64,000 nt of DNA, taken from positions 2,431,001 to 2,495,000 of the forward strand of contig NZ_CP032829.1 in assembly GCF_003660165.1 (NCBI RefSeq). The letters run 5' to 3'. The notes beneath the pieces are model-generated. The model made no database searches. It was not told the origin of the DNA and saw only the letters and a program-made list of their open reading frames with translations. Position numbers and translations under genes: made by a program. The stretch comes from Sphingomonas paeninsulae (GTDB taxonomy: Bacteria > Pseudomonadota > Alphaproteobacteria > Sphingomonadales > Sphingomonadaceae). Position 1 is the first letter of the stretch, and every line of letters starts with the position of its first letter. Shown one piece after another: positions 41,424 to 50,362 of this stretch.

Positions 41424-41448
41424 AACAATGAGCGCTCGCTAAGGTTCC
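41424..41448 (-). promoter_or_regulatory. Candidate EcfG-type general stress promoter
   Basis: On the minus strand GGAAC (41448-41444), 16 bases, then TGTT matches the alphaproteobacterial EcfG consensus GGAAC-N16/17-CGTT with one mismatch. It lies 44 bases upstream of the response regulator start. Confidence 0.5.
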
Positions 41449-41478
41449 CTAATATACTCGATTGCGGCCCGTGCGATG

Positions 41479-42345
41479 TTATTTTTTCAGCCGACGAACC
41501 AGCGCGCTCGTGTCCTGACGTCCGCCGCCGAGCGCCTGAACTTCGGCGAAGAACTGATCCATGAGTGCCGCCACGGGAAGTGTCGCACCGTTGGCGCGTG
41601 CTTCGTCGAGTGCGAGGCCGAGGTCTTTGCGCATCCAATCGACGGCAAATCCGAAGTCGAACTCGTCCTTCACCATCGTGGCCCAGCGGTTCGTCATCTG
41701 CCAACTGCCTGCGGCTCCGCCCGATATGGATTCAAATACCCGGTCGAGGTCTAGGTCCGCAGCCTGCGCAAACCGCATTGCTTCACTGAGCGATTGAATT
41801 GTGCCTGCAAACGCAATCTGATTGCACATTTTTGTGGTTTGGCCCGCACCGGCCCGTCCGACGTGGACGATGCGGCTCGAGTAATGCTCCATGACCGGGG
41901 TAGCTGCGGCCAGCGCCTTGTCGGAGCCGCCACACATCAACGTCAGCGTGCCGTTGACCGCACCGACCTGTCCGCCCGTCACAGGGGCATCGACGCTGAG
42001 GATGCCGAGATCCTTTGCCTCCACCGCAAGCTGGCGAGCGATCTTTGCTGAAACGGTCGTATGATCGATAAATACAGCGCCCTTTGCCATCGCCTTGAAC
42101 GCGCCGTCGCGTCCAAGTGTAATCGACGCCAGGTCGTCATCGTTGCCGACGCAGCTCAGTACAGCTTCCGCCCCTATGGCCGCTTCTGCCGGGCTATCGA
42201 CCGCGTGACCGCCGTGTTTGCCGACCCACGCATCCGCCTTTGCGCGGGTGCGGTTATAGACTGTCAGGTCGTGTCCCGCGACCGCGAGATGCCGTGCAAG
42301 CTGGCCGCCCATGACGCCGAGCCCGATGAATGCCAGCTTTGCCAT
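41479..42345 (-). CDS. 3-hydroxyisobutyrate dehydrogenase-family oxidoreductase
   Basis: This 288-residue beta-hydroxyacid dehydrogenase has the NAD(P) motif FIGLGVMGG, the substrate-binding DAPVTGGQVGA, and the catalytic lysine in GAGQTTKMCNQ. The phosphate-binding residues after the second strand (YNRTRAKA) suggest NADP preference. It could be 3-hydroxyisobutyrate dehydrogenase, tartronate semialdehyde reductase or a GLYR-type enzyme; no pathway genes are adjacent. It is divergent from the threonine ammonia-lyase gene with a 62-base spacer. Confidence 0.88.
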   Translation of the reverse strand: MAKLAFIGLGVMGGQLARHLAVAGHDLTVYNRTRAKADAWVGKHGGHAVDSPAEAAIGAEAVLSCVGNDDDLASITLGRDGAFKAMAKGAVFIDHTTVSAKIARQLAVEAKDLGILSVDAPVTGGQVGAVNGTLTLMCGGSDKALAAATPVMEHYSSRIVHVGRAGAGQTTKMCNQIAFAGTIQSLSEAMRFAQAADLDLDRVFESISGGAAGSWQMTNRWATMVKDEFDFGFAVDWMRKDLGLALDEARANGATLPVAALMDQFFAEVQALGGGRQDTSALVRRLKK

Positions 42346-42407
42346 GTCGAATCCTCTAGATCGCGAGTTTGCGTGGCAACCCATATCGGCTAGGGGGCGT
42401 CCCTGAA

Positions 42408-43648
42408 ATGGCCACTGCAACAAAAACTTCCGCCCCCGTCGTAACCCTAGCCGATATCCGCGCCGCTGCTGCGCGGATTGGTAACAAGGTCGTGCGAACG
42501 CCCACGCTACACAGCCAGACACTGTCGAAGCTGACCGGGGCCACAGTCTATCTGAAGTTTGAAAATCTTCAGTTTACCGCTGCTTACAAAGAACGCGGTG
42601 CTTTGAATAAATTGCTGATTCTGGGGGATCGCGCGAAAGAAACGGGCGTTATCGCGGCTTCGGCAGGCAATCATGCGCAGGGTCTTGCCTATCATGGCGC
42701 GCGACTGGGTGTACCGGTAACGATCGTTATGCCTGTTACGACGCCGACGACTAAGGTCATGCAGACGCAGGGTCATGGCGCGACTGTGATCCTGTTCGGC
42801 GAGACGTTCGACGCGGCTTATGCTCATGCGCGCGAGCTTGAGGTGGAACGTGGGCTGACCTTTGTCCATCCGTTCGACGATGTGGATATCATCGCGGGAC
42901 AGGGCACCATCGCGCTCGAAATGCTGGCCGATGCGCCTGAAATCGACCTGATGTGCGTGCCCATCGGCGGTGGCGGATTGCTTTCCGGCGTTGGTACTGC
43001 GGCAAAGGCATTGAAGCCCAATATGCAGGTCATCGGCGTTCAGGCCGAACTGTATCCGTCGATGTACGCTTTGTTGAACAATCTCGATATGCCGAGCGAA
43101 GGCGACACGCTGGCCGAAGGTATTGCCGTCAAATATCCGGGCGAGATCACGCGTGAGATCGTTAAGGCGATTGCCGACGATATCGTGCTGGTGGGCGAAC
43201 GGCATCTGGAAAAGGCGGTGGCGCTGCTTCTCGAGATCGAAAAGACAGTGGTCGAGGGCGCGGGGGCGGCTGGGCTGGCGGCATTGCTGGCGCATCCCGA
43301 ACTGTTTGCCGGAAAGACTGTCGGCATTGTTTTGTGCGGCGGCAATATCGATACGCGTCTGCTGGCGAACGTGCTGTTGCGCGATCTTGCGCGGTCGGGT
43401 CGGCTCGCCCGGCTGCGCATCCGGCTGCAGGATCGTCCGGGGCTCTCTACAACGTTGCCCGCATATTTGACGAGCAGTCGGTCAACATTATCGAGATTTA
43501 TCACCAGCGGGTGTTCACGACCCTTCCTGCGAAGGGGCTGATCACCGATATCGAGTGCGAAACCCGCGATCGTGCGCACCTCGATCGCCTGATCTCGGCA
43601 TTGCGCGACGGTGGTGGTTACGAAGTGAGTCTCGTCGAACTGGCCTGA
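42408..43648 (+). CDS. ilvA: Threonine ammonia-lyase, frameshifted before its ACT domain
   Basis: This PLP enzyme deaminates threonine to 2-oxobutyrate. The catalytic domain is intact to about residue 344: FENLQFTAAYKERGALNK carries the PLP lysine, SAGNHAQG the phosphate-binding region and IGGGGLLSG the glycine loop. After QDRPG the frame changes; the continuing frame to 43648 reads LYNVARIFDEQSVNIIEIYHQR, a C-terminal ACT regulatory domain. One extra G in the GGGG at 43439-43442 restores a 413-residue protein. As written, the first frame ends at 43541 with an unrelated tail and no ACT domain. Confidence 0.88.
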
Positions 43649-43720
43649 CCCACTTTTGCACATACATTTTGATGGTAAACGCTCTTTTCATAAGTGCGGA
43701 CGCGCTTCATAACTGTTTTT

Positions 43721-44518
43721 GTGACCGCGCCCTTTCGCTTTCCCCGATTTTTCGTAACGACGCCATCGGCTTGTCCGTATTTGCCGGGACGAACGGAGCG
43801 CAAGGTTTTTACCGAGCTGACAGGCCCTGACGCAGGCGAACTGAACGACGCGCTTGGCCGCATCGGATTTCGCCGAAGTCAGGGCGTGGCATACCGACCA
43901 TCATGCCTCGATTGTTCGGCCTGTGTATCGGTGCGTGTGCTTGCGGCGGAATTCGTGCCCAGTACGACGCAAAAGCGCTTGATCAAGCGCAACGCCGATC
44001 TCGAGGTTTCGGTTTGCCGTCCGTGGTCAACTGAAGAACAGTTCGAGCTGCTGCGTAATTATTTGTCGGCGCGCCATCCAGAAGGCGGAATGGCCGATAT
44101 GGACGACCTCGATTATGCAGATATGGTCGAGCTGTCGCCGGTGGACAGCTATGTCGTCGAATACCGCGAGCCGACGGTCGAGGGTCGAGCAGGCCGCCTT
44201 GTCGGTGCGTGCCTGATCGATCGGCAGGGTGATGGGTTGTCGCTGATCTACAGCTTCTTCGACGCCAGCGAAGGCGCTCGACCGGGGCTAGGGACTTATA
44301 TCATCCTCGACCATATCAAACGTGCTTCCGCAGCCGACTTGCCCCATGTCTATCTCGGCTATTGGGTCGCGGGTTCGAAGCGCATGGAATATAAAGTGCG
44401 TTTCCGCCCGATGGAGCGGCTCGGCCCCACGGGATGGCGGCGTCTGCGCGACGAAGAGGTTGCGGTGTCCCTGGCGGGCGTTGGTGAACTCGGTGCACCG
44501 CACGTGAAGAAGATCTAG
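43721..44518 (+). CDS. bpt: Aspartate/glutamate leucyltransferase
   Basis: This enzyme of about 265 residues transfers leucine from tRNA to N-terminal Asp or Glu, marking proteins for the ClpS/ClpAP N-degron pathway. [39 protein letters not shown] and [11 protein letters not shown] are characteristic of bacterial Ate1-type Bpt proteins. The cysteine-rich N-terminal segment is intact. GTG 43721 gives the family-typical beginning; an in-frame GTG at 43694 adds nine residues. Neither has a clear ribosome binding site. Confidence 0.9.
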   Translation: MTAPFRFPRFFVTTPSACPYLPGRTERKVFTELTGPDAGELNDALGRIGFRRSQGVAYRPSCLDCSACVSVRVLAAEFVPSTTQKRLIKRNADLEVSVCRPWSTEEQFELLRNYLSARHPEGGMADMDDLDYADMVELSPVDSYVVEYREPTVEGRAGRLVGACLIDRQGDGLSLIYSFFDASEGARPGLGTYIILDHIKRASAADLPHVYLGYWVAGSKRMEYKVRFRPMERLGPTGWRRLRDEEVAVSLAGVGELGAPHVKKI

Positions 44519-44560
44519 CGCCACCAGTTGGGTGGCAACGGCAGTTCTAGTGGCGGTGGC

Positions 44561-44929
44561 TTAGTGCCGGTGCGTCGGCTTCAACCGATAGCGGTGTCCG
44601 TCCAGAATATCGAACAATCCTGAAATCGCCGGATGATCGACCGGTTCTTCGCTGTCGTCCACGACCAGATTCTGCTGGCTGACATAAGCGACATAAGTCC
44701 CTTCGGCATTTTCAGCGAGCAGATGGTAATATGGCTGATCTTTCGACGGGCGGATTGCCTCTGGGATCGAGGCATACCAGTCTTCGCTGTTGGCAAATAC
44801 CGGATCGACGTCGAAAATCACGCCCCGAAATTCGAAATGACGGTGCTTCACAACCTCCCCGATGTCGAAACGCGCGTGCGAAACGGGGGGCAGGGGGTGT
44901 TTTCCGAATATGGGAGACGCGATTTGCAT
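44561..44929 (-). CDS. hspQ: Heat shock protein HspQ
   Basis: This 122-residue protein belongs to the YccV/HspQ family. ARFDIGEVVKHRHFEFRGVIFDVDP and WYASIPEAIRPSKDQPYYHLL are diagnostic. In E. coli HspQ is a specificity factor and substrate of the Lon protease and was first described as binding hemimethylated DNA. The N-terminal 17 residues are longer than in E. coli, so a later start is possible. Convergent with bpt. Confidence 0.92.
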   Translation of the reverse strand: MQIASPIFGKHPLPPVSHARFDIGEVVKHRHFEFRGVIFDVDPVFANSEDWYASIPEAIRPSKDQPYYHLLAENAEGTYVAYVSQQNLVVDDSEEPVDHPAISGLFDILDGHRYRLKPTHRH

Positions 44930-45101
44930 AGCTTCAATTTAGGGCTTCGTCGCGTGATGACAAGCAGATGTGTTGATAGCGTGGTTTGCTTATATTTTTG
45001 CAGACCCTCACGGAGCCTTGGCAAGCCCGCAACGCTTCGCTAAGGCCCGCGTTCGATTTCGCCAATGGCGGGTGTGTAACGCCCTCGCGATTGTCCTCTG
45101 C

Positions 45102-45191
<90 letters not shown>

Positions 45192-45303
45192 ATCGACCCT
45201 CCGCAGCAGTCCATAACCTTCCACTGGGATTGACATTATCCCCGGAAAACCGTGAGTTTGACGCTTCAAGCCGTTTGCAGTCGTCCGCTACCTTCCACTC
45301 CTT

Positions 45304-45358
45304 GATGGGGTATAAAATGGGGTATCGTTCACTGAAAATGGGGTATCGGAGGGTATCG
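45304..45358. repeat. Short direct repeats before the integrase
   Basis: ATGGGGTAT occurs at 45305, 45317 and 45338, and the related AGGGTATCG at 45350, with steps of 12, 21 and 12 bases. They lie between the tRNA attachment end and the integrase GTG and could be arm-type integrase or excisionase binding sites. Confidence 0.6.
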
Positions 45359-46665
45359 TGCTCAGCGACGTCGAAATCAGGACCACCAAGCCAAAACTTA
45401 AGCCGTTTAAATTGGCTGACAGCAATCAGCTATATCTCGTCATCACGCCCAACGGCTCCAAACTCTGGCGAATGAAATACGTCTTCGACGGTAAGGAAAA
45501 AACGCAATCGTTTGGGCCATATCCGCTCATCGGCCTGTCCGCGGCGCGGCAAATGCGCGACGAAGCCCGCAGACTGCTGCTTGATGGCATTGATCCTGCT
45601 GCCGCCAAGCGGCAGCAGGTGCAGGCGTCGATTGAAAGTTCCCGGCTGACATTTGCTGTTGTCGCGGCGGAATGGTTTGAACTCAATCGTGGCAAGTGGG
45701 CCGTCAGACATGGCAATGATGTGCTGCGCAGCTTGAAGCGCGACGCATTTCCACACATCGGAAAAATTCCGATCTGCGAACTGACTCCGCCCAAAATCGT
45801 CGAGACGTTACGCCTGGTCGAAGATCGCGAGGCGATCGAGACCGCCAAGCGGCTCAGGCAGCGGATCTCCGGGGTATTCGGCTATGCCATTGCCGCGGGA
45901 TATGTCGACAGAGACCCTTCGGAAAAGGTCGATGCTGCCCTAAAGCCGTTACCTCGAAAGGGTCATCAGCCCGCCATCACCGACCTGGCAACGCTCACGA
46001 AAATGTTAAGCGATGTGGAGGATGAATATGCCCGTGGCATCACGCGCCTGGCCGTCCGCTTCATTGCACTGACTGCGGTGCGACCCGGCGAGTTGCGCGG
46101 CGCGTGTTGGGATGAGTTCGAAAACTTGGATGGCGACAAGCCGCTCTGGCGTATTCCCGCCGAGCGCATGAAGGGCAGTCTCGAACGGAAAGTCGAAGTC
46201 GGTGGTGACCATCTGGTCCCCTTGGCCCACCAGAGCGTGGCGATCCTGAACGTGGCCCGCAAACTTCTGGGAAGTCGTCACCTTGTGTTCCCCAACGACC
46301 GAGACGTAAACAGGCCGATGAGCGAGAATGCGATCGGATATCTGATCAATCGGGCAGGATATCGAGGACGTCATGTGCCCCACGGGTTTCGCGCGTCTTT
46401 CTCCACAATCATGAACGAGTGGGCAAATCGGGATGGCGCACCCGGAGACAGAGATGTCATCGATTTGATGCTGGCTCATGTCCCGCGAAACAAGGTCGAG
46501 GTCGCTTATAATCGTGCTGGTTATATGCCGCGCCGTCGCGAACTTGCTCAAGTCTGGGCCGACAAATTGACGGCGGGATTGGTTCCGCCAGAAGCGGTAG
46601 CACACCGCCCTTCACAACCACTGAGCACGGGAAGAAGCAGGCGCGTCCGAAGACCATTTTCTTAA
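45358..46665 (+). CDS. P4-type tyrosine integrase
   Basis: This 435-residue site-specific recombinase has the N-terminal DUF4102 arm-binding domain (KLADSNQLYLVITPNGSKLWRMKY), a SAM-like core-binding domain, and the catalytic domain. Arginine I is in TAVRPGELRGACW, the HxxR box in HGFRASFSTIMNEW, and the nucleophilic tyrosine in VEVAYNRAGYM. The start is GTG 45358. It is oriented away from tRNA-Ser(CGA), as is usual for integrases of tRNA-borne islands, and mediates integration and excision there. Confidence 0.94.
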   Translation: MLSDVEIRTTKPKLKPFKLADSNQLYLVITPNGSKLWRMKYVFDGKEKTQSFGPYPLIGLSAARQMRDEARRLLLDGIDPAAAKRQQVQASIESSRLTFAVVAAEWFELNRGKWAVRHGNDVLRSLKRDAFPHIGKIPICELTPPKIVETLRLVEDREAIETAKRLRQRISGVFGYAIAAGYVDRDPSEKVDAALKPLPRKGHQPAITDLATLTKMLSDVEDEYARGITRLAVRFIALTAVRPGELRGACWDEFENLDGDKPLWRIPAERMKGSLERKVEVGGDHLVPLAHQSVAILNVARKLLGSRHLVFPNDRDVNRPMSENAIGYLINRAGYRGRHVPHGFRASFSTIMNEWANRDGAPGDRDVIDLMLAHVPRNKVEVAYNRAGYMPRRRELAQVWADKLTAGLVPPEAVAHRPSQPLSTGRSRRVRRPFS

Positions 46666-46699
46666 TATCGCTTTCGTCGGCCCTGCCGCCGAGTGGCCT

Positions 46700-46798
46700 T
46701 ATACGCTAATTCGAATAAGTCTGAATTATACGCTTTGGAGTATATATTAGAAATATACGCCAATTAGTATATTGCTATGTTATATCAATTAGCGTATA
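46700..46798. promoter_or_regulatory. Four tandem HipB-type operators at 27-bp spacing
   Basis: TATAC-N8-GTATA occurs perfectly at 46727-46744 and 46754-46771. Single-mismatch versions lie at 46700-46717 (TATAC-N8-GAATA) and 46781-46798 (TATAT-N8-GTATA). All four start exactly 27 bases apart. The layout mirrors the TATCC-N8-GGATA operators of E. coli hipBA. The last ends 17 bases before hipB. Confidence 0.88.
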
Positions 46799-46815
46799 GC
46801 GGTGCAGGAGGCACC

Positions 46816-47067
46816 ATGACCCAACTTGCGCGCACCCCTAAACAAATTGGTGAGATACTGCGGCGAACGCGCAATCTTGCGGGAATGAGCCAAGGGGAAT
46901 TGGCGGGCCGCGCTGGACTGCGCCAAGCGACAATTTCCCAAATTGAAAGCGGCAGAACCGCAACAAAAATAGGAACAATCTGCGATATTCTGGGAGCTCT
47001 CGATCTTGAGCTGGAAGTGCGGCCAAGATCGAAAGGGTCACCCCAGGACATCGAGGATATTTTTTGA
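46816..47067 (+). CDS. hipB: HipB-like antitoxin, XRE-type repressor
   Basis: This 83-residue helix-turn-helix protein contains GEILRRTRNLAGMSQGELAGRAGLRQATISQIESGR, the XRE/HipB DNA-binding domain, followed by a C-terminal tail that in HipB locks the HipA kinase. CAGGAGG precedes ATG 46816. The stop overlaps the hipA start (TGATG). It should repress the operon through the four upstream operators and neutralise HipA. Confidence 0.92.
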   Translation: MTQLARTPKQIGEILRRTRNLAGMSQGELAGRAGLRQATISQIESGRTATKIGTICDILGALDLELEVRPRSKGSPQDIEDIF

Positions 47068-48374
47068 TGGCGCGCAAGTCGGTCAACACGCCACTTACCA
47101 TTTACCTGAACAATCGCCTTGTCGGACGGCTGACCAAGCAATCAAGTGGCGCCATCGATTTTACTTACGATCCAACATGGCTCGCGTGGGACAACGCCCT
47201 GCAGATATCACTTTCGCTGCCGCTCCGAGAAGCGCGCTTCATTGGTGCACCAGTCGTCGCCGTGTTCGATAACCTGCTGCCCGATTCCAGAGCGATCCGC
47301 GCGCGCGTTGCCGAGCGCGTCGGCGCACAGGGCACCGATGCGTTCAGCCTGCTGTCGGAAATCGGGCGCGATTGTATCGGGGCGCTACAATTCATGCCCG
47401 ACGGCATTGAACCTGACGCAACGGGGCCAGTTCACGGTACGCCCGTTAACGATGGGGAAATCGAGGCAATCCTCACCAATCTTGCACGTGCACCGCTGGG
47501 GCTCGATACCGATGACGACTTTCGGATTTCGGTGGCAGGTGCTCAGGAAAAAACAGCGCTGCTGCGTCATGGCGGGTTCTGGATAAAGCCTTCGGGGACA
47601 ACACCGACAACGCATTTGTTCAAGCCACAGATTGGGCAGCTTCCTAATGGGATAGATCTTTCCAACAGCGTCGAAAACGAATTCTATTGTATCCAGCTCA
47701 TGACCGCGTTCGGCCTGCAGGCGAACGAGGTGGAGATCCAAACCTTCGGCGCTACCAAGACCCTTGTCATCAGGCGTTTCGATCGCCTCGCCACGCGCGA
47801 TGGCCGCATCTTGCGGCTGCCACAGGAGGACATGTGTCAGGCGTTGTCGGTTCCGCCGACCAACAAATATGAAAACGATGGCGGTCCGGGCATAAAGGGG
47901 ATCATCGAACTCCTCAGAGGCAGCGACGATCCTCAAGGCGATCAGCTTGCATTCTTCAAAAGCCAGATCATTTTCTGGCTGATCGGTGCGACCGACGGAC
48001 ATGCCAAGAATTTCAGTGTTTTTCTTACGCCCGGAGGCCGATTTCGGCTGACACCGTTTTATGATGTCCTGACGGCGCAACCGAGCCTTGACGGTGGCCA
48101 GATCAGGCGCAACCAGATGAAGCTGGCAATGGCCGTCGGCAACAGCCGGAAATACCGGATATTCGATGTTCACGGACGTCATTTCAGCGAGACTGGCAAA
48201 GCAGCCGGCATGCCCAATCAGCTTGTCAATCAAGCGATTTCGGAGATTGAACAAACGGCTGCAGGGGCATTCGATAAGGTTGAAACAATGTTGTCTGCAG
48301 ATTTTCCGCAAGCGATTCATGCTTCGGTCAAAACAGCCGCTATGGCCCGGCTCACCCAACTTGACACACGGTAA
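47067..48374 (+). CDS. hipA: HipA-type serine/threonine kinase toxin
   Basis: This 435-residue kinase belongs to the HipA family, which in E. coli phosphorylates glutamyl-tRNA synthetase and induces persistence. The N-terminal subdomain (LTIYLNNRLVGRLTK) is complete. ISVAGAQEKTALL is the phosphate-binding region including the autophosphorylated-serine area, THLFKP has the ATP lysine, GATDGHAKNFSVF the catalytic aspartate, and PFYDVLTAQP the magnesium aspartate. All catalytic residues are present, so it looks active. Confidence 0.94.
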   Translation: MARKSVNTPLTIYLNNRLVGRLTKQSSGAIDFTYDPTWLAWDNALQISLSLPLREARFIGAPVVAVFDNLLPDSRAIRARVAERVGAQGTDAFSLLSEIGRDCIGALQFMPDGIEPDATGPVHGTPVNDGEIEAILTNLARAPLGLDTDDDFRISVAGAQEKTALLRHGGFWIKPSGTTPTTHLFKPQIGQLPNGIDLSNSVENEFYCIQLMTAFGLQANEVEIQTFGATKTLVIRRFDRLATRDGRILRLPQEDMCQALSVPPTNKYENDGGPGIKGIIELLRGSDDPQGDQLAFFKSQIIFWLIGATDGHAKNFSVFLTPGGRFRLTPFYDVLTAQPSLDGGQIRRNQMKLAMAVGNSRKYRIFDVHGRHFSETGKAAGMPNQLVNQAISEIEQTAAGAFDKVETMLSADFPQAIHASVKTAAMARLTQLDTR

Positions 48375-48472
48375 AGTACCGACCGCCAGCTTCACCTTCC
48401 TCCATTCATCGGATCATCGCCTCAACAGCGATCCAACTGCCGGTCATAAATCTTGAAAAGTCTCGATCCTCG

Positions 48473-48859
48473 TCAACCTCCTGATCCAAAGAACTTTGGG
48501 GCGTTCACGCGAGTCAGCCACTTGACCATGAGGTCAATGCCTAGCGCGGTCATGGACACTGTCGGAAATCTGTCATCGCCGAGACTTGATCGAACATACC
48601 CGTGTTCAGCAAGCGAAGCGATATAGCGAACCGCGGTTGTTTCGGGAACGAGTGACCCCCTGCAGACACTTTTCACGCTTATCTTTTCAACATTCCCGCT
48701 CCGTGAGTAAATATCCAGCAACAGATTCCATGCGGGATTGGCAAAAAGCGGATTGTTGAAAATCTCGTCACGATCACGGCGTGCGCCGCAAATATTGGCA
48801 GCAAGATTACGAAGGTCTACCGATTTGCCAGATGCACTCTCTGATACTGCTATTTGCAT
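48473..48859 (-). CDS. Winged-helix (MarR-like) DNA-binding protein
   Basis: This 128-residue protein has a winged-helix pattern: NPAWNLLLDIYSRSG, then ISVKSVCRGSLVPETTAVRYIASLAEHGYV as helix-turn-helix, a DDRFPTVSMTALG wing and a C-terminal helix. The arrangement resembles MarR-family or similar regulators common on sphingomonad islands. ATG 48859 is chosen over an upstream alternative; evidence for the exact start is weak. The target is unknown. Confidence 0.7.
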   Translation of the reverse strand: MQIAVSESASGKSVDLRNLAANICGARRDRDEIFNNPLFANPAWNLLLDIYSRSGNVEKISVKSVCRGSLVPETTAVRYIASLAEHGYVRSSLGDDRFPTVSMTALGIDLMVKWLTRVNAPKFFGSGG

Positions 48860-48906
48860 ATTTAGGCCCCACAAGCTCCAGGCTGTAAATTCACTTATCT
48901 TGTTTG

Positions 48907-49284
48907 TCAGTGCACCTCATTCTTTAAGAAACGACGAGCTCCCTCACATACTTTTAGCGGTCTCCCACTCGAAAAGCGCCGTGGCAGCAACATCTCCCTG
49001 GCCAACGGATCCAAGGAAATCAGCTTCCGGTTCATGTAGCCATATGGCTCGACGAAGGCCACACAGCGCCCGGAAACCAACGGTATGACGCGCAAAGCAT
49101 TGGCGTCTGGTCTAGGCAGTTCGATCCGCGCTCGGCGTACCTGCTGATCTGTTGAACGTTGGCCGATGCGGGGCAAGGTCAACAGGTTTCGACGGAGCTC
49201 GTTAGCAAGCAGATGGTCGCCGATCGCTTGATTTTCAACTTTCAAGGCAGGGGGAGGGACGCTATTCGCCCTGAACCAAATCAA
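48907..49284 (-). CDS. Hypothetical protein, doubtful
   Basis: A 125-codon frame with reasonable composition and a coherent C-terminal half (RVIPLVSGRCVAFVEPYGYMNRKLISLD). I recognise no family and see no clear ribosome binding site. It could be a remnant or a chance frame between the winged-helix gene and the LprI-like gene. Confidence 0.3.
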   Translation of the reverse strand: MIWFRANSVPPPALKVENQAIGDHLLANELRRNLLTLPRIGQRSTDQQVRRARIELPRPDANALRVIPLVSGRCVAFVEPYGYMNRKLISLDPLAREMLLPRRFSSGRPLKVCEGARRFLKNEVH

Positions 49285-49303
49285 TAACTCTGAGGAGATC
49301 CCT

Positions 49304-49690
49304 GTGAAACGAAAGATGCAGTTTGTCGTGTTAGCCGCGATTTATGGCGCGGCGGTCTCCTCCGCATGTCCGGCTTTCGGCCAGACGCAGTCTGCGATGA
49401 ATTCATCTGCTGCCCAAAGCGCAAAAAAGGCGGATCAAGCGCTTAACGCGCAATATAGAATGACGGCCGGTAAAATCTCTGTGCCGACGCGCCTTCTCCT
49501 CCGTGACGCCCAAAGAAGCTGGATCAGTTTCCGCGATCAGGAGTGCAGGTTCGCATCCGCGGGCGCCAAGGGTGGCTCTGCATACCCGATGATTTATTCA
49601 GGATGCTTGAAACGTCTGACTGAAGAACGAACTCGTCAACTGAAGTCACATGCTCAGTGCGAAGAAGGCGATCTGTCCTGCTCTCGCTAG
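49304..49690 (+). CDS. LprI-like (DUF1311) periplasmic protein
   Basis: This 128-residue exported protein has a signal peptide (MQFVVLAAIYGAAVSSACPAFG). Its domain shows the DUF1311/LprI pattern: RLLLRDAQRSWISFRDQECRF, a SAYPMIYSGCLKRLTEERTRQL region and paired cysteines. LprI of Mycobacterium tuberculosis inhibits lysozyme; other members are uncharacterised. GAGGAGATC precedes GTG 49304. The C-terminal CEEGDLSCSR adds a possible disulfide. Confidence 0.8.
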   Translation: MKRKMQFVVLAAIYGAAVSSACPAFGQTQSAMNSSAAQSAKKADQALNAQYRMTAGKISVPTRLLLRDAQRSWISFRDQECRFASAGAKGGSAYPMIYSGCLKRLTEERTRQLKSHAQCEEGDLSCSR

Positions 49691-50362
49691 GGCGCCGCGT
49701 TCGACAAAAATATGATCGATTGCGTTCATCAATTTGATCTCTGTGCGCACTCATTGTGCTGTTGGATCGGTCACCGCCACGTTTGCAATAACGCTTCCTG
49801 GGAGAGGGTGACCGATTCAATACCCTTTTGTGTAACAGCATCGAAGGGAAGACATTCATGTTTCTCCAGACGATGAAATCCCAAAGGTGCTACCGATTCC
49901 CACATCTAGGGCCGACACCTGCGCCGATGACCATGGATCTCATTGATCGGAGGCAAATGAGCCAAGCGCAAAGGCGTGCCCGGCGACAGCGTTACCCTGT
50001 GGTTGCTGTTCGTCTGTCTTTTCGTCGCCAACCAATCCTTATTGGTCGTACTGGGTAACATCTGCGGCCTCGGCCGTCATCTTGGCTTGGCGCGGCCGTC
50101 CTTTGCATGGCAAACCACCGGGCGGCCAATGCCGACCAGTTGACCCAACGCTTTCAACCAGGGGGAGCTCCGGATTTTCCGCAATAATCGGCGATTGTTG
50201 TTTGTACGGGCGGTCTGCTCGATGCGCATCGTAAGGGATCCACTCGCTTCGACCGCATTTACCCGACTGGGCTGCAGACCGCACAGCACGAAATCACGTG
50301 GCACTGCTCGTCAATTTGCGCACGCCAGGTCGGTCGCTGCGCATCGATTTTGGTAATTGGTG
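49691..50362. other. Gene-free stretch
   Basis: No frame here has a plausible composition, start and ribosome binding site together; the longest short frames look like chance. I see no clear repeat or RNA structure. It may contain decayed sequence between island modules. Confidence 0.5.

Noticed and set aside
44520-44536. GCCACC/GGTGGC hairpin between bpt and hspQ as terminator
   Set aside because: The stem is only six bases with no T-run on either strand.
49828-50058. 76-codon frame in the gene-free stretch
   Set aside because: Basic, low-complexity composition with no start signal or recognisable domain.
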